The position numbers and the translations under genes were made by a program. A model generated the notes under the pieces. That model was not told where the DNA came from, searched no databases, and saw only the letters and a program-made list of their open reading frames with translations. Below, piece by piece: positions 8,615 through 17,008 of a stretch of DNA of 35,250 bases. Within the stretch, counting starts at the first letter, position 1; each line of letters begins with the position of its first letter. Origin of the DNA: a virus; IMG/VR virus record IMGVR_UViG_3300035698_000231, positions 1 through 35,250 of that record; one strand, 5' to 3'.

Positions 8615-10417
8615 ATGGCACGTTTCGGCGATTTTGACCAATACCTAGACAACGCTGGCGAACCTTTAGTAGAGGGTAAGCTTTACTTTTACGAGTCCGG
8701 CACTACGACTCTTAAGACGACTTTTGCGGATATCAACAACTCTATCCCGAACACTAATCCCGTTCTACTGTCTGCCGCTGGTCGCCAGCCAAACATCTTT
8801 TTTGACGGCGTGGCAAAGTGCATCCTTGCCGATAATGCCGACGTGCAGATTGCGGTCCGAGATCCTGTAGGCGCGACGGAGTCAGCCTTTGGCGACCAGT
8901 GGGTAGCCACTAAGATCTATTCAGCGACAGACGTGGTTCTGGGCTCTGATGGAACATTCTACCGCTCGCTTATTAACGGCAATCAGGGAAACAACCCGGT
9001 CAGCACAACTGGCGATTGGACCCTGCTTTATTCGGTTGAGTGGAATACAGGCATTACATACGACATTGGCGCGGTGGTTACATATGATAACCAGCAGTAC
9101 CAATCGCTACAGGTAAGCAATACGTCTCACCAGCCAGATACTTCTACAACTTGGTGGGTTCCGCTCAACTTCGCTTGGGTGGCAACTGCGACTTACGCAG
9201 AGGATCAGAACGTCGTCGGTACGGACGGCATCCTTTATACCTCTCTGCAAGCAGCCAACATTGGCAATGACCCTGCAACGTCGCCTGCTTACTGGGTGGG
9301 TACAAGTGCAGCGGCAGCGGCCAGTGCAACAGCAGCAGCGGCATCTGCCACAGCAGCAGCAGCAAGCGAGACAGCGGCAGAGACAGCCGAGACTAATGCA
9401 GCAGCCAGTGAGACGGCAGCAGCAGCCTCTGAGACAGCAGCGGCGGCTAGTGAGAGTGCGGCAGCTACAAGCGAGACTAATGCAGCAAGCTCTGCATCGG
9501 CGGCTGCTACCTCAGAAACCAATGCAGCGTCTTCAGAGAGTGCTGCGGCAACATCTGAAACGAATGCAGCGGCGAGTGAGTCTGCTGCGGCTACCAGTGA
9601 AACTAATGCGGCAACAAGCGAGTCTGCGGCGGGGACTTCTGAAACGAACGCGGCATCAAGCGCATCTGCTGCATCAACATCCGAGACTAATGCGGCATCA
9701 TCCGAAAGTGCGGCGGCTACCAGTGCAACCAACGCGGCTACATCCGAGACTAATGCGGGAACTAGCGAGACTAATGCTGCAACGAGCGCATCGGATGCGT
9801 CTACCTCTGCCTCGGCAGCTTCTGGTTCAGCATCAGCAGCAGCTACCTCAGCGTCAGACGCAGCCTCAACTTATGACGACTTCGATGATCGGTACTTAGG
9901 CGACAAAGCCTCTGACCCTACGCTAGACAATGACGGCAACGCGCTCCTGACAGGCGCTTTGTACTTCAACACTACGTCAGATCAAATGAAGGTTTACACA
10001 GGGTCTTCGTGGGCAGCAGTAGCCCCTACAGCAACCTCTGTAACAGTAAGTCAGATCAGCGACTACACAGGCACGGCGGCAGAGCTTAACTACACAGATG
10101 GTGTGACAAGCGCCATCCAGCCTCAGATAGACTCTAAAGATGACTATCCAATACAGAAGGGCGTGAACTACACGGCCGTATCTGGAGATAACATTGTAGT
10201 CACAGCGGGCAGTATTACTATCACACTCCCAGCCTCTCCAAGCGCAGGTGACACTGTGGGCATTAAAGACGGCACAGGCGCAGCGGCCACCACTACATTC
10301 ACGGTAGCGCGTAACGGTTCTACCATCGCAAGCTCTGCTACTGACCTGATCTTTGACAAGAACTTCGCTGAAATTACTATGATGTACATAGACGGCACTA
10401 TCGGTTGGAGCGTGTAA
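8615..10417 (+). CDS. Tail fibre with lambda Stf-like Ala/Ser/Thr repeat shaft
   Basis: A 600-residue protein with clear modules. Residues 1-110 are a virion-attachment-like domain (YLDNAGEPLVEGKLYFYESG). Residues 110-228 hold two WW-ended units (Y..GAVVTYDNQQYQSL...TTWW and the following copy) resembling carbohydrate-binding ChtBD3-type modules. Residues 230-420 are an Ala/Ser/Thr/Glu repeat (AATSETNAASSESA-type) like the shaft of lambda side-tail fibres. Then comes YDDFDDRYLGDKASDPTLDN, a segment typical of phage fibre C-terminal domains, and a beta-rich tip. It sits between the ejection genes and three propeller-like genes. Its role is probably to attach the receptor-binding apparatus to the tail. 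Confidence 0.85.
   Translation: MARFGDFDQYLDNAGEPLVEGKLYFYESGTTTLKTTFADINNSIPNTNPVLLSAAGRQPNIFFDGVAKCILADNADVQIAVRDPVGATESAFGDQWVATKIYSATDVVLGSDGTFYRSLINGNQGNNPVSTTGDWTLLYSVEWNTGITYDIGAVVTYDNQQYQSLQVSNTSHQPDTSTTWWVPLNFAWVATATYAEDQNVVGTDGILYTSLQAANIGNDPATSPAYWVGTSAAAAASATAAAASATAAAASETAAETAETNAAASETAAAASETAAAASESAAATSETNAASSASAAATSETNAASSESAAATSETNAAASESAAATSETNAATSESAAGTSETNAASSASAASTSETNAASSESAAATSATNAATSETNAGTSETNAATSASDASTSASAASGSASAAATSASDAASTYDDFDDRYLGDKASDPTLDNDGNALLTGALYFNTTSDQMKVYTGSSWAAVAPTATSVTVSQISDYTGTAAELNYTDGVTSAIQPQIDSKDDYPIQKGVNYTAVSGDNIVVTAGSITITLPASPSAGDTVGIKDGTGAAATTTFTVARNGSTIASSATDLIFDKNFAEITMMYIDGTIGWSV
9301..9870 (+). repeat. Degenerate repeat coding the fibre shaft
   Basis: The DNA repeats around GCAGC(A/T)ACAAGCGAGACTAATGC-like units of roughly 42 bases, coding AA-S/T-S-E-T-N-A-A patterns. 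The skewed composition creates long open frames on both strands that are not genes. Confidence 0.85.
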
Positions 10418-11866
10418 ATGAGCAATCTGTCAGAGTTACTACCCTCTGGCGGCGGCCAGAATGCGGTTGATTTTGTTGCGTCTGGGACTCTAGGTAACGG
10501 TCAGGTCGTAGCCTTGAAGACTGATGGCACGGTTGAAGCTGTTGCAGACACGGTTATTCCCGATAGCGCGGCTACTCCCGTTGCGTTTGGGACCAGCACT
10601 TCAGACTACAGCGTGACGTATGACTCTGCTGCTCAAAAAACGGTTATTTCCTATAGAGACGGTGGAAACAGCAACTATGGAACAACAGTAGTGGGAACAG
10701 TTTCAGGCTCAACTATCACGTTTGGGACACCCGTAGTGTTTTATAGCGCACTAACAAGAAATATAGGTAATACTTTTGATGTTGCTGCTGGAAAAATAGT
10801 AGTTGGTTATCGAGGCCCGTCTAACTATGGGTATGGAATTGTAGGAACGGTAAGCGGAACTTCTATATCGTTTGGTTCTCCGGTAGGTTTTAGCGCAAAC
10901 AGGGTGATAACTTATAGCACTAGACTTGTATACGAGCCAGTCGCCCAAAAGATTGTCCTAGTGTATACGGATCAAGGTAACGCGAACTATGGCTCCTATG
11001 TAGTTGGTACAGTTAGTGGCACAGCTATATCTTTCGGAGGGGTGGGTTCTTATAACAACGGCGATACTCAGGGAACATACATTGTTTACGACTCAGTAAG
11101 CGGTAATGTAGTTGTTGCCTATACAAATGGAGCGAGCGGAAGTTACGGGACGGCAAGGGTGGGGACGGTAAGCGGCACTTCAATAACTTGGGGAACCGCT
11201 GTTGCGTATGCGTCTATAAGTCAGCAGTCTTTCACGCTCGCTTATGACTCTACCGCCAAAAAAGTAGCAGTTTCTTACCATTACTATAGCGGGAGCAGTA
11301 AAAGTGAGGCAATAGTAGGAACTGTCAGCGGCACTTCAATTTCGTTCGGCGCAGTTTTTGATCTTGGCTCTGCAAATATAGACTATAATTCCACTTACGA
11401 CCCTGTGGCCAATAAAATTGTGTTAGTCGCTAGGGATTACAACACTACAAATTACGGGGTTGTAAAGCTCGGCACTATAAGCGGAACCTCTATCTCGTTT
11501 GGCGCGAAAATAACCTTTAGCAACAACGTGACCACCTCTGGAGCAATTGGTTGTTTCTACGATCCAGATGCAGGAAAAACCATCATCGCGTACACAGCAG
11601 GAGGTAGCGGCCTTTCTGTTGTTTGGACTACAGGACACACAGCAACAAACAATACCGACTTCATAGGCATCACCGCCGCAGCCATAGCTAACGGCGCTAC
11701 AGGCCCAGTAAATGTATACGGCGGGATTAACGAAGCGCAGACAGGTTTGACCATAGGCTCTGACTACTACGTCCAAGCAAACGGCTCGTTATCTACCACA
11801 GCCTCAAGCGTTAAGGTAGGCCAAGCAATCTCCGCAACCACGATCAACATGATGGATTTGACATGA
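10418..11866 (+). CDS. Predicted seven-bladed beta-propeller tail protein, paralogue 1
   Basis: The 482-residue protein has a conserved N-terminal cap (MSNLSELLPSGGG...FVASGTLGNG...DGTVEAVA), then seven repeats of 50-53 residues (about 65-400), and a C-terminal domain (DFIGITAAAIANGATG...DYYVQANGSLST) known in style from aquatic phage fibres. Each repeat reads roughly YDxxxxKxVIxYxDxGNxxYGxxxVGTVSGTSISFGxPVxF. The last repeat lacks the VGTVSG strand while the N terminus supplies an extra PVAFGTSTSDYS strand, as in Velcro ring closure. It starts directly after the fibre stop. This is the most divergent of the three copies. A host-receptor-binding role is inferred. Confidence 0.7.
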   Translation: MSNLSELLPSGGGQNAVDFVASGTLGNGQVVALKTDGTVEAVADTVIPDSAATPVAFGTSTSDYSVTYDSAAQKTVISYRDGGNSNYGTTVVGTVSGSTITFGTPVVFYSALTRNIGNTFDVAAGKIVVGYRGPSNYGYGIVGTVSGTSISFGSPVGFSANRVITYSTRLVYEPVAQKIVLVYTDQGNANYGSYVVGTVSGTAISFGGVGSYNNGDTQGTYIVYDSVSGNVVVAYTNGASGSYGTARVGTVSGTSITWGTAVAYASISQQSFTLAYDSTAKKVAVSYHYYSGSSKSEAIVGTVSGTSISFGAVFDLGSANIDYNSTYDPVANKIVLVARDYNTTNYGVVKLGTISGTSISFGAKITFSNNVTTSGAIGCFYDPDAGKTIIAYTAGGSGLSVVWTTGHTATNNTDFIGITAAAIANGATGPVNVYGGINEAQTGLTIGSDYYVQANGSLSTTASSVKVGQAISATTINMMDLT

Positions 11867-13317
11867 GTAATCTGACAGATTTATTGCCTGCGGGTGCGGG
11901 TGGCAAGCAAGTAGACTTCGTAGCGTCTGGGACTATAGGCAACGGTGTGACTGTCGGGCTTAACTCGGATGGGACTGTGACGGCGGTTGCGGAAACTAGT
12001 TTATCGGAAGCAATAGGGTCGCCTGTAATTTATGAAAGCATTAGAGTTGAAAATATATCAGCAACATTTGATTCAACAAACGGCAAAGTAGTTATTGCTT
12101 ACAGATTTATAGGAAACGCATACGGAGCAGCAGTTGTTGGGACGGTCAGCGGAACTAGTATCAGCTTTGGCACTCCTGTAGTTTTTGAAAGTGCTAACAG
12201 CAATCAGATTTCCGCAACATTTGATTCAACAAACGGCAAGGTAGTAATAGCTTATAGAGATGACGGTAACTCACAATACGGAACTGCGATTGTAGGCACT
12301 GTAAGTGGAACTAGTATATCTTTTGGCACTCCTGTAGTTTTTGAAACCGCAGAGTCTCGCTGCAACTCAGCAACATTTGATTCTAATTCAAACAAAATAG
12401 TTATAGCCTATCGAGATGGTGGTAACTCTAATTACGGAACAGCTATCGTAGGCACAGTATCCGGAACAAGCATCAGTTTTGGAAGTCCATCAATTTTTGA
12501 AACTGCTACATCTGATTATATATCAGCAACATTTGATTCTAATTCAAATAAAGTAGTTATAGCGTACCAAGACGCAGGCAACTCTACACGCGGTACATCT
12601 GTGGTTGCTACTGTTAGCGGCACTAGTATAAGTTTTGGAAGCCCTGTTGTGTTTGAAACCGGATCGACTTATTTTATTTCGGCAACATTTGATTCTAATT
12701 CAAATAAAACTGCTATAGCTTATGCTGATGCCAGTAACAGCTACTATGGAACTGCGGTTGTAGGCACTGTAAGTGGAACTAGTATATCTTTTGGCACTCC
12801 TGTCGTGTTTGAAAGTGCTAGAGCTAATTACAACGCAGCCACATTTGACTCTAATGCAAATAAAATAGTCATTGCTTATCAAGACGCAGGCAACTCTAAC
12901 TATGGAACACTTGTTGCCGGAACAATTAGCGGCACTAGTATTAGTTTTGGAAGTCCATCAATTTTTGAAAGTGCTGATTCCGCTTGGGTTTACGCAACAT
13001 TTGATTCTAATTCAAATAAAGTAGTTATACCTTATGAAGACGTTGGAAACTCACAATACGGGACAGCAGTAGTGTTTCAGAACGCTTCTGTAAATAACAA
13101 CTCCGCCGACTTCATAGGCATCTCAGACGCTGCCATCTCGGACACTGCATCTGGCTCGGTGACAATCAAAGGCGGCATCTCTACCAACGTCACAGGACTC
13201 ACGGCTAACCAGAATTACTACGTCCAAGATGACGGCACACTGTCTACCACATCCTCAGACGTACTAGCAGGCAAAGCCCTGTCCTCCACTAGCATTAACT
13301 TGGATTACACAACATGA
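11863..13317 (+). CDS. Predicted seven-bladed beta-propeller tail protein, paralogue 2
   Basis: At 484 residues it has the same architecture as its neighbours: N cap, seven repeats, C-terminal FIGISDAAISDTASG domain ending in LDYTT. It has the most regular repeats. The marker beginning CAACATTTGA recurs at 12062, 12215, 12371, 12527, 12683, 12839 (first bases CCACATTTGA) and 12995, giving one 153-base and five 156-base steps. The repeat region looks more AT-rich than the coding ends, suggesting recent repeat amplification or import. It is joined to both neighbours by 4-base ATGA overlaps, so the three are probably made together. No enzymatic motif is visible. Confidence 0.7.
   Translation: MSNLTDLLPAGAGGKQVDFVASGTIGNGVTVGLNSDGTVTAVAETSLSEAIGSPVIYESIRVENISATFDSTNGKVVIAYRFIGNAYGAAVVGTVSGTSISFGTPVVFESANSNQISATFDSTNGKVVIAYRDDGNSQYGTAIVGTVSGTSISFGTPVVFETAESRCNSATFDSNSNKIVIAYRDGGNSNYGTAIVGTVSGTSISFGSPSIFETATSDYISATFDSNSNKVVIAYQDAGNSTRGTSVVATVSGTSISFGSPVVFETGSTYFISATFDSNSNKTAIAYADASNSYYGTAVVGTVSGTSISFGTPVVFESARANYNAATFDSNANKIVIAYQDAGNSNYGTLVAGTISGTSISFGSPSIFESADSAWVYATFDSNSNKVVIPYEDVGNSQYGTAVVFQNASVNNNSADFIGISDAAISDTASGSVTIKGGISTNVTGLTANQNYYVQDDGTLSTTSSDVLAGKALSSTSINLDYTT
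12062..13150 (+). repeat. Seven 156-base repeats inside propeller paralogue 2
   Basis: Seven near-identical units code about 52 residues each, the first one codon shorter and the last losing its final strand. The nucleotide similarity between units is high enough to allow homologous exchange within the gene and with the flanking paralogues. The right boundary is approximate. Confidence 0.88.
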
Positions 13318-14762
13318 GCAATTTGAGCGAGTTACTACCTGCCGGAGCAGGAGCCAAGAGTGCAACCTTCGTGGCTAGTGGCACGTTAGGTAGTGGGGTT
13401 ACTGTCGGGCTTAACTCGGATGGGACGGTTGAGGCTGTTGCGGAGACAGCAATTCCGGAAACTGTAGGCTCTGAGTCTGTTTATGAAGCAGGTAATGCCG
13501 CACCAAACTCTGTCGCTTTCGATTCTAGTAATAATAAAATAGTTATTGCTTATCGAGACGGCAGCAATGGCGGCTATGGAACATCGGTTGTGGGGACAGT
13601 ATCTGGCATTTCAATTAGTTTCGGCACTCCTGTAATTTTTAATAGTGTTAGCTCTGATTACACAAGAGTAGTATTTGACTCTAACGCAAGCAAAGTGGTT
13701 ATTGCATACCGAGGAGCTGTGGGTAGAGGCAAAGCTATAGTCGGAACAGTGTCCGGAACATCAATTAGTTTTGGTACAGAAGAGCAATTTGAATCGGGGT
13801 CTACTGAAAACGTCGATATTGCCTTTAATACCTCAGCCAATAAAATTGTAATATCTTACGCAGATGCCGGTAACTCTGAATACGGCAAAGCCGTAGTTGG
13901 CACTGTTTCAGGAACATCAATATCTTTTGGTACAATTGCAAACTTTAACAACGCAGTAACACAAGAAACTAGAATAGCTTATGATTCAAATGCAGATAAA
14001 GTAGTTATAGTCTACAAAAACCAAGGTAATTTTAGTCGTGGAACAGCAATTGTAGGAACGGTAAGCGGTACAGATATTTCTTTTGGGACGCCTGTTGTTT
14101 ACCTTTCGGCAACAGTCCAAGGTATGTCTATTACGTACGAATCAAACGCTCAAAAAGTAGTAATAGCTTATAGCGATGGAACTAGTGGTAATTATTACGG
14201 AAGAGCAATAGTCGGCACTGTTTCAGGAACATCTATATCTTTTGGGACGCAAGCAACTATTCAAAGCGCTGTTACAAACCGAACTTCTATAGCCTTTGAT
14301 GCAAATGTAAACAAAGTGGTTGTTTCTTATGTAGAAGGCAGTCCGACGTATGCGGGTTCCTCAAGAGTAGGCACTGTTTCCGGAACCTCTATATCTTTTG
14401 GATCGGAATTATCTTTTAACCCTGCAACAACAGACAATATAGCAAGCACTTTTGATTCTAACTCCAACAAAATAATTATTGTTTATAGAGACGGCGATAA
14501 TTCTAACTACGGCACATCGGTAGTGTTTCAAAACGCTTCTACTTCAACCAACGTCACCTCCTTCATAGGCATAACAGACCAAGCCATAGCCGATACAGCT
14601 ACAGGCGCAGCGATTGTGCAGGGTGGGGTTAGTGATAAGGTTACAGGTTTAACTACTGGCTCTGACTATTACGTCCAAGATGACGGCTCATTATCAACAA
14701 CAGTATCTTCCGCCCCCGCAGGACGGGCTTTATCAACAACCTCAATCCTATTGGAAGGATAA
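13314..14762 (+). CDS. Predicted seven-bladed beta-propeller tail protein, paralogue 3
   Basis: The third 482-residue member has an N cap MSNLSELLPAGAG, seven repeats beginning near residue 65 (VAFDSSNNKIVIAYRDGSN...), and the shared C-terminal domain (FIGITDQAIADTATG...DYYVQDDGSLST) ending ILLEG. The cap shares a 26-base exact block with paralogue 2 (11950-11975 versus 13401-13426), evidence of shared ancestry or gene conversion. Repeats are more diverged than in paralogue 2, especially in the loops between the KVVIAY strand and VGTVSG, where receptor contacts would be expected. It probably acts at the tail tip with its sisters. Confidence 0.7.
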   Translation: MSNLSELLPAGAGAKSATFVASGTLGSGVTVGLNSDGTVEAVAETAIPETVGSESVYEAGNAAPNSVAFDSSNNKIVIAYRDGSNGGYGTSVVGTVSGISISFGTPVIFNSVSSDYTRVVFDSNASKVVIAYRGAVGRGKAIVGTVSGTSISFGTEEQFESGSTENVDIAFNTSANKIVISYADAGNSEYGKAVVGTVSGTSISFGTIANFNNAVTQETRIAYDSNADKVVIVYKNQGNFSRGTAIVGTVSGTDISFGTPVVYLSATVQGMSITYESNAQKVVIAYSDGTSGNYYGRAIVGTVSGTSISFGTQATIQSAVTNRTSIAFDANVNKVVVSYVEGSPTYAGSSRVGTVSGTSISFGSELSFNPATTDNIASTFDSNSNKIIIVYRDGDNSNYGTSVVFQNASTSTNVTSFIGITDQAIADTATGAAIVQGGVSDKVTGLTTGSDYYVQDDGSLSTTVSSAPAGRALSTTSILLEG

Positions 14763-14764
14763 TT

Positions 14765-15022
14765 ATGAAAACTATAGTATGCGAAATGAACTGCTCTAAG
14801 TACCTCTTTGCTGACGACAAGCAAGTCAACGTAAAAGACGACTGCATCGAAGTGGGCGACCCTGCTAACTTGGATTTCATCATTGGCGACCTTAACGCTA
14901 GCAACTCTACATTGATTGAAGGCGTTACTACTCCGGACGATTGGTACGGCTGCAAGTACAACTACGTCAATGACGCATGGGAACTTTGCCCTGATTGGAC
15001 TGACCCACGTTTGGAGCCATAA
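14765..15022 (+). CDS. Small conserved protein downstream of tail genes
   Basis: An 85-residue acidic protein, starting two bases after the third propeller gene's stop. It contains DFIIGDLNASNSTL and ends with PDDWYGCKYNYVNDAWEL...WTDP, a Trp-rich ending I recognise from small proteins encoded after tail fibres in aquatic phages. The position is where many phages encode fibre assembly chaperones, but I see no specific chaperone motif. The stop shares one base with the next ATG. Confidence 0.6.
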   Translation: MKTIVCEMNCSKYLFADDKQVNVKDDCIEVGDPANLDFIIGDLNASNSTLIEGVTTPDDWYGCKYNYVNDAWELCPDWTDPRLEP

Positions 15023-16209
15023 TGAGCCTAATAGACTACGCCAAGACAGGCAGACAACGCGAAGCAATAAAAGCGTGGCAAGACTGCGGAGAAGTGGTTG
15101 CTAAAGCGGCGGGTGTCTTGGGTGTTTCTCCGTCTACAGTACGCGACCATATTGGGGCGGTTAAAAACGCTGCGGCTGCGGCTGGCTATAGTGAGAATTT
15201 CGATGCTAGGCGGCTGGTTCCTGAAGGTGAGGTAGTTATTGGTCGCAGTATCTATACCACCACAGACGACAACGAGAAAATCTGGCTAAAGACCAAGAGG
15301 ACAATGACCGAGGCAGAGCGAGACAAATCTCTGCAAGGTTTTGTTGACGGTCTTACTAAAGGGGTTAAACCTTACAAGCCGAAAGACAAGCCCAAGTCAA
15401 AAAAGTTTGCCACCGACCTTTTGCCGACCATCGTAATTGGCGATGCGCATTTTGGGATGCGGGCCGATGCGAGAGAAACAAAGTCTCGCGACTACGATAC
15501 CAAGATAGCTTCGCAAGATATGTTGGCTGCGATAGATTCATTGGTTTCTTTAGCACCTCCTTCTGAGAAATGCTTGTTGGTGAACGTGGGTGATTTTATC
15601 CATGCTAATGGGTCAAGTGGGACCACGTTTGCTGGCACAAAACTCGACGTGGATACCAGAATCGAGGTAGTGCTTGAGATAGCCGCTCAGACTTTCTTGT
15701 TTGCGATAGATAAAATCCTATCCAAGCATAAGAGCTGCGTTGTGGTAATGGCTAGAGGTAATCACGATTCTGATACTGCCATCGCCCTCGCGCTGATCTT
15801 GAAGTTCTATTACTCCAAAGAGCCAAGGGTCACTATTTTAGACCCTCACGGATTCTTTCATACTCTGACCTTCGGACAGAACCTCATAGCGGTTCACCAT
15901 GGCGACAAAGTGAAGGCAGCCAAGCTAGGGGCTATCCTCCCTAAAATGCTACCCGAGCAGTGGGCAGCCACTAACTACCGCAAATGGCTTGTCGGACATA
16001 TCCATCATCAGAACGCTATTGAGGTGGATAATGGATGCAAAATCGAAGCCTTCGGGACCTTGTCTCCACCCGATTCTTGGCACGCAGGGGCCGGCTATGG
16101 CGCGGCTAGTGTGATGAATCAGATTGTATTTCACAAAGATGGCGGCGAAGCTATCCGTCACGTTTATCAAATCAGAGACTCGCGCAAAGTCCCTGACCTG
16201 ACGCTATAG
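15022..16209 (+). CDS. HTH-metallophosphoesterase fusion (calcineurin-like)
   Basis: In this 395-residue protein, residues 15-45 form a helix-turn-helix (AAGVLGVSPSTVRDHI) like those of terminase-small or transposase N termini. Residues 135-335 carry the full metallophosphoesterase motif set: GDAHFG (D141, H143), GDFIH (D191), GNHD (N247, H248), HHGD (H292/H293) and GHIHH. All metal ligands are present, so it should be active as a phosphodiesterase or nuclease; Mre11/SbcD-like nucleases use this fold, but the substrate is not shown. It lies between tail and lysis genes. A DNA-directed nuclease, guided by the HTH, is the simplest reading. Confidence 0.8.
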   Translation: MSLIDYAKTGRQREAIKAWQDCGEVVAKAAGVLGVSPSTVRDHIGAVKNAAAAAGYSENFDARRLVPEGEVVIGRSIYTTTDDNEKIWLKTKRTMTEAERDKSLQGFVDGLTKGVKPYKPKDKPKSKKFATDLLPTIVIGDAHFGMRADARETKSRDYDTKIASQDMLAAIDSLVSLAPPSEKCLLVNVGDFIHANGSSGTTFAGTKLDVDTRIEVVLEIAAQTFLFAIDKILSKHKSCVVVMARGNHDSDTAIALALILKFYYSKEPRVTILDPHGFFHTLTFGQNLIAVHHGDKVKAAKLGAILPKMLPEQWAATNYRKWLVGHIHHQNAIEVDNGCKIEAFGTLSPPDSWHAGAGYGAASVMNQIVFHKDGGEAIRHVYQIRDSRKVPDLTL

Positions 16210-16211
16210 GT

Positions 16212-16469
16212 ATGAAGATGGAAGACCGATTACACCGAGTAGAAGCTAAAATCGACAAACTTCAGGAGGCTGTCATTTCTCTAGCCCGCGTTGAAGAGCA
16301 GTTAGTCACGGTGTTTAATCGCCAGTCTTCAATTGAGTCTAAGGTCAACGGCCTTGATGACAAGGTGGACCGCATGGTCGAGAGCCTTGCTAACGCCAGA
16401 TCTGTTGAAAGAGTGGTATGGATTTTTATCGCTGCGGCCATCGGGGCAACAGTAAAACTCATGGGGTAG
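16212..16469 (+). CDS. Coiled coil with C-terminal membrane anchor (XhlA-like)
   Basis: Of 85 residues, 1-62 form heptad-rich coiled coil (RVEAKIDKLQEAV..., SSIESKVNGLDDKVDRM) and the last 17 are hydrophobic (VVWIFIAAAIGATVKLM). This is the shape of haemolysin XhlA-type lysis accessory proteins. It is the first of the lysis-region genes. A second ATG at 16218 is an equally good start. A membrane-associated lysis role is inferred. Confidence 0.6.
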   Translation: MKMEDRLHRVEAKIDKLQEAVISLARVEEQLVTVFNRQSSIESKVNGLDDKVDRMVESLANARSVERVVWIFIAAAIGATVKLMG

Positions 16470-16472
16470 CAA

Positions 16473-16658
16473 ATGGACGCAATACCGTTTCCGGATACGC
16501 GCAGCGACCGCTTAACAGAGGAAGCCTTAGACAAGCTCGGTGAGTGGGTTGAGCACTACATTGAGCTAGGCGTCAATCAAATCACTATTATCGGGCTGCT
16601 GGATATTTACAAAACCTCTCTCTCATTTAATTTACTGGAAGACGAAGAAGATGATTAA
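16473..16658 (+). CDS. Small acidic hypothetical protein in lysis region
   Basis: A 61-residue protein, helical, with an acidic C terminus (LLEDEEDD) and no membrane segment. It starts 3 bases after the previous stop and overlaps the holin-like gene by 8 bases. I do not recognise it; tight packing and clean start support it as real. Confidence 0.5.
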   Translation: MDAIPFPDTRSDRLTEEALDKLGEWVEHYIELGVNQITIIGLLDIYKTSLSFNLLEDEEDD

Positions 16659-16905
16659 GAAGGCAAAGGCGGCGTTTACGCTATTACAGAAAGGCAAGTC
16701 AGTATCAGACCCAGCCAAGTGGAAAAGCCGTCAGATCACCGCTACGGCGCTCACAGGGGTATTCTGGGCGGCTATACAGGCAGCAGAGGCGTTTGGCTAT
16801 GCAATACCAGTGGATGAGACGACTGTTGATTCTGTCGCTGTTGGGGTTCTTGCTCTCGTCAACTGGGTGCTCACACTATCAACATCTGAGAAGGTCGGGA
16901 TGTAA
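16651..16905 (+). CDS. Holin-like small membrane protein
   Basis: An 84-residue protein with a basic N terminus (KKAKAAF...KWKSRQ), one hydrophobic segment at about 29-47 (ATALTGVFWAAIQAAEAFG) and a second at about 60-77 (VDSVAVGVLALVNWVLTL). Two segments, small size and a location two genes before the lysozyme fit a phage holin, which makes inner-membrane holes at a set time. The topology is predicted only. Confidence 0.6.
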   Translation: MIKKAKAAFTLLQKGKSVSDPAKWKSRQITATALTGVFWAAIQAAEAFGYAIPVDETTVDSVAVGVLALVNWVLTLSTSEKVGM

Positions 16906-17008
16906 TTTGGGAGTAAAGCCTGTTATAGTCAACCCGCACTGGGTACACGTTGTGCCTAATTTGTATGGCGTAGAAGCCATTTTGCTGACTATGGAGTGTA
17001 AGGTATGA
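16814..17008 (+). CDS. Candidate embedded lipoprotein (o-spanin-like), out of frame with the holin-like gene
   Basis: A 64-residue frame begins inside the holin-like gene in another frame: MRRLLILSLLGFLLSSTGC, a lipoprotein-type signal with two Arg, a hydrophobic core and a Cys preceded by SSTG; the next residue Ser would favour the outer membrane. It then spans the otherwise empty 16906-17004 gap and ends in a 4-base ATGA overlap with the next gene. Embedded lipoproteins of this kind are Rz1 o-spanins in lambda. Against it: no clear ribosome site, position -3 is Ser rather than Leu, and no proline-rich mature region. A TG-T-TATAGT extended -10 at 16921-16929 could instead explain the gap. 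Confidence 0.38.
   Translation: MRRLLILSLLGFLLSSTGCSHYQHLRRSGCNLGVKPVIVNPHWVHVVPNLYGVEAILLTMECKV

Noticed and set aside
9289-9732. Long minus-strand Ala/Val/Asp-rich open frame opposite the fibre shaft
   Set aside because: It mirrors the repetitive GCx-rich codons of the + strand shaft, has no start signals, and consists only of repeated Ala/Val/Ser/Asp. It is a composition shadow, as is the Gln/Arg-rich + frame at 9261-9899.
10418-14762. Diversity-generating retroelement acting on the propeller genes
   Set aside because: No reverse transcriptase gene and no template/variable repeat pair with adenine-biased changes is visible; the repeats are structural blades.
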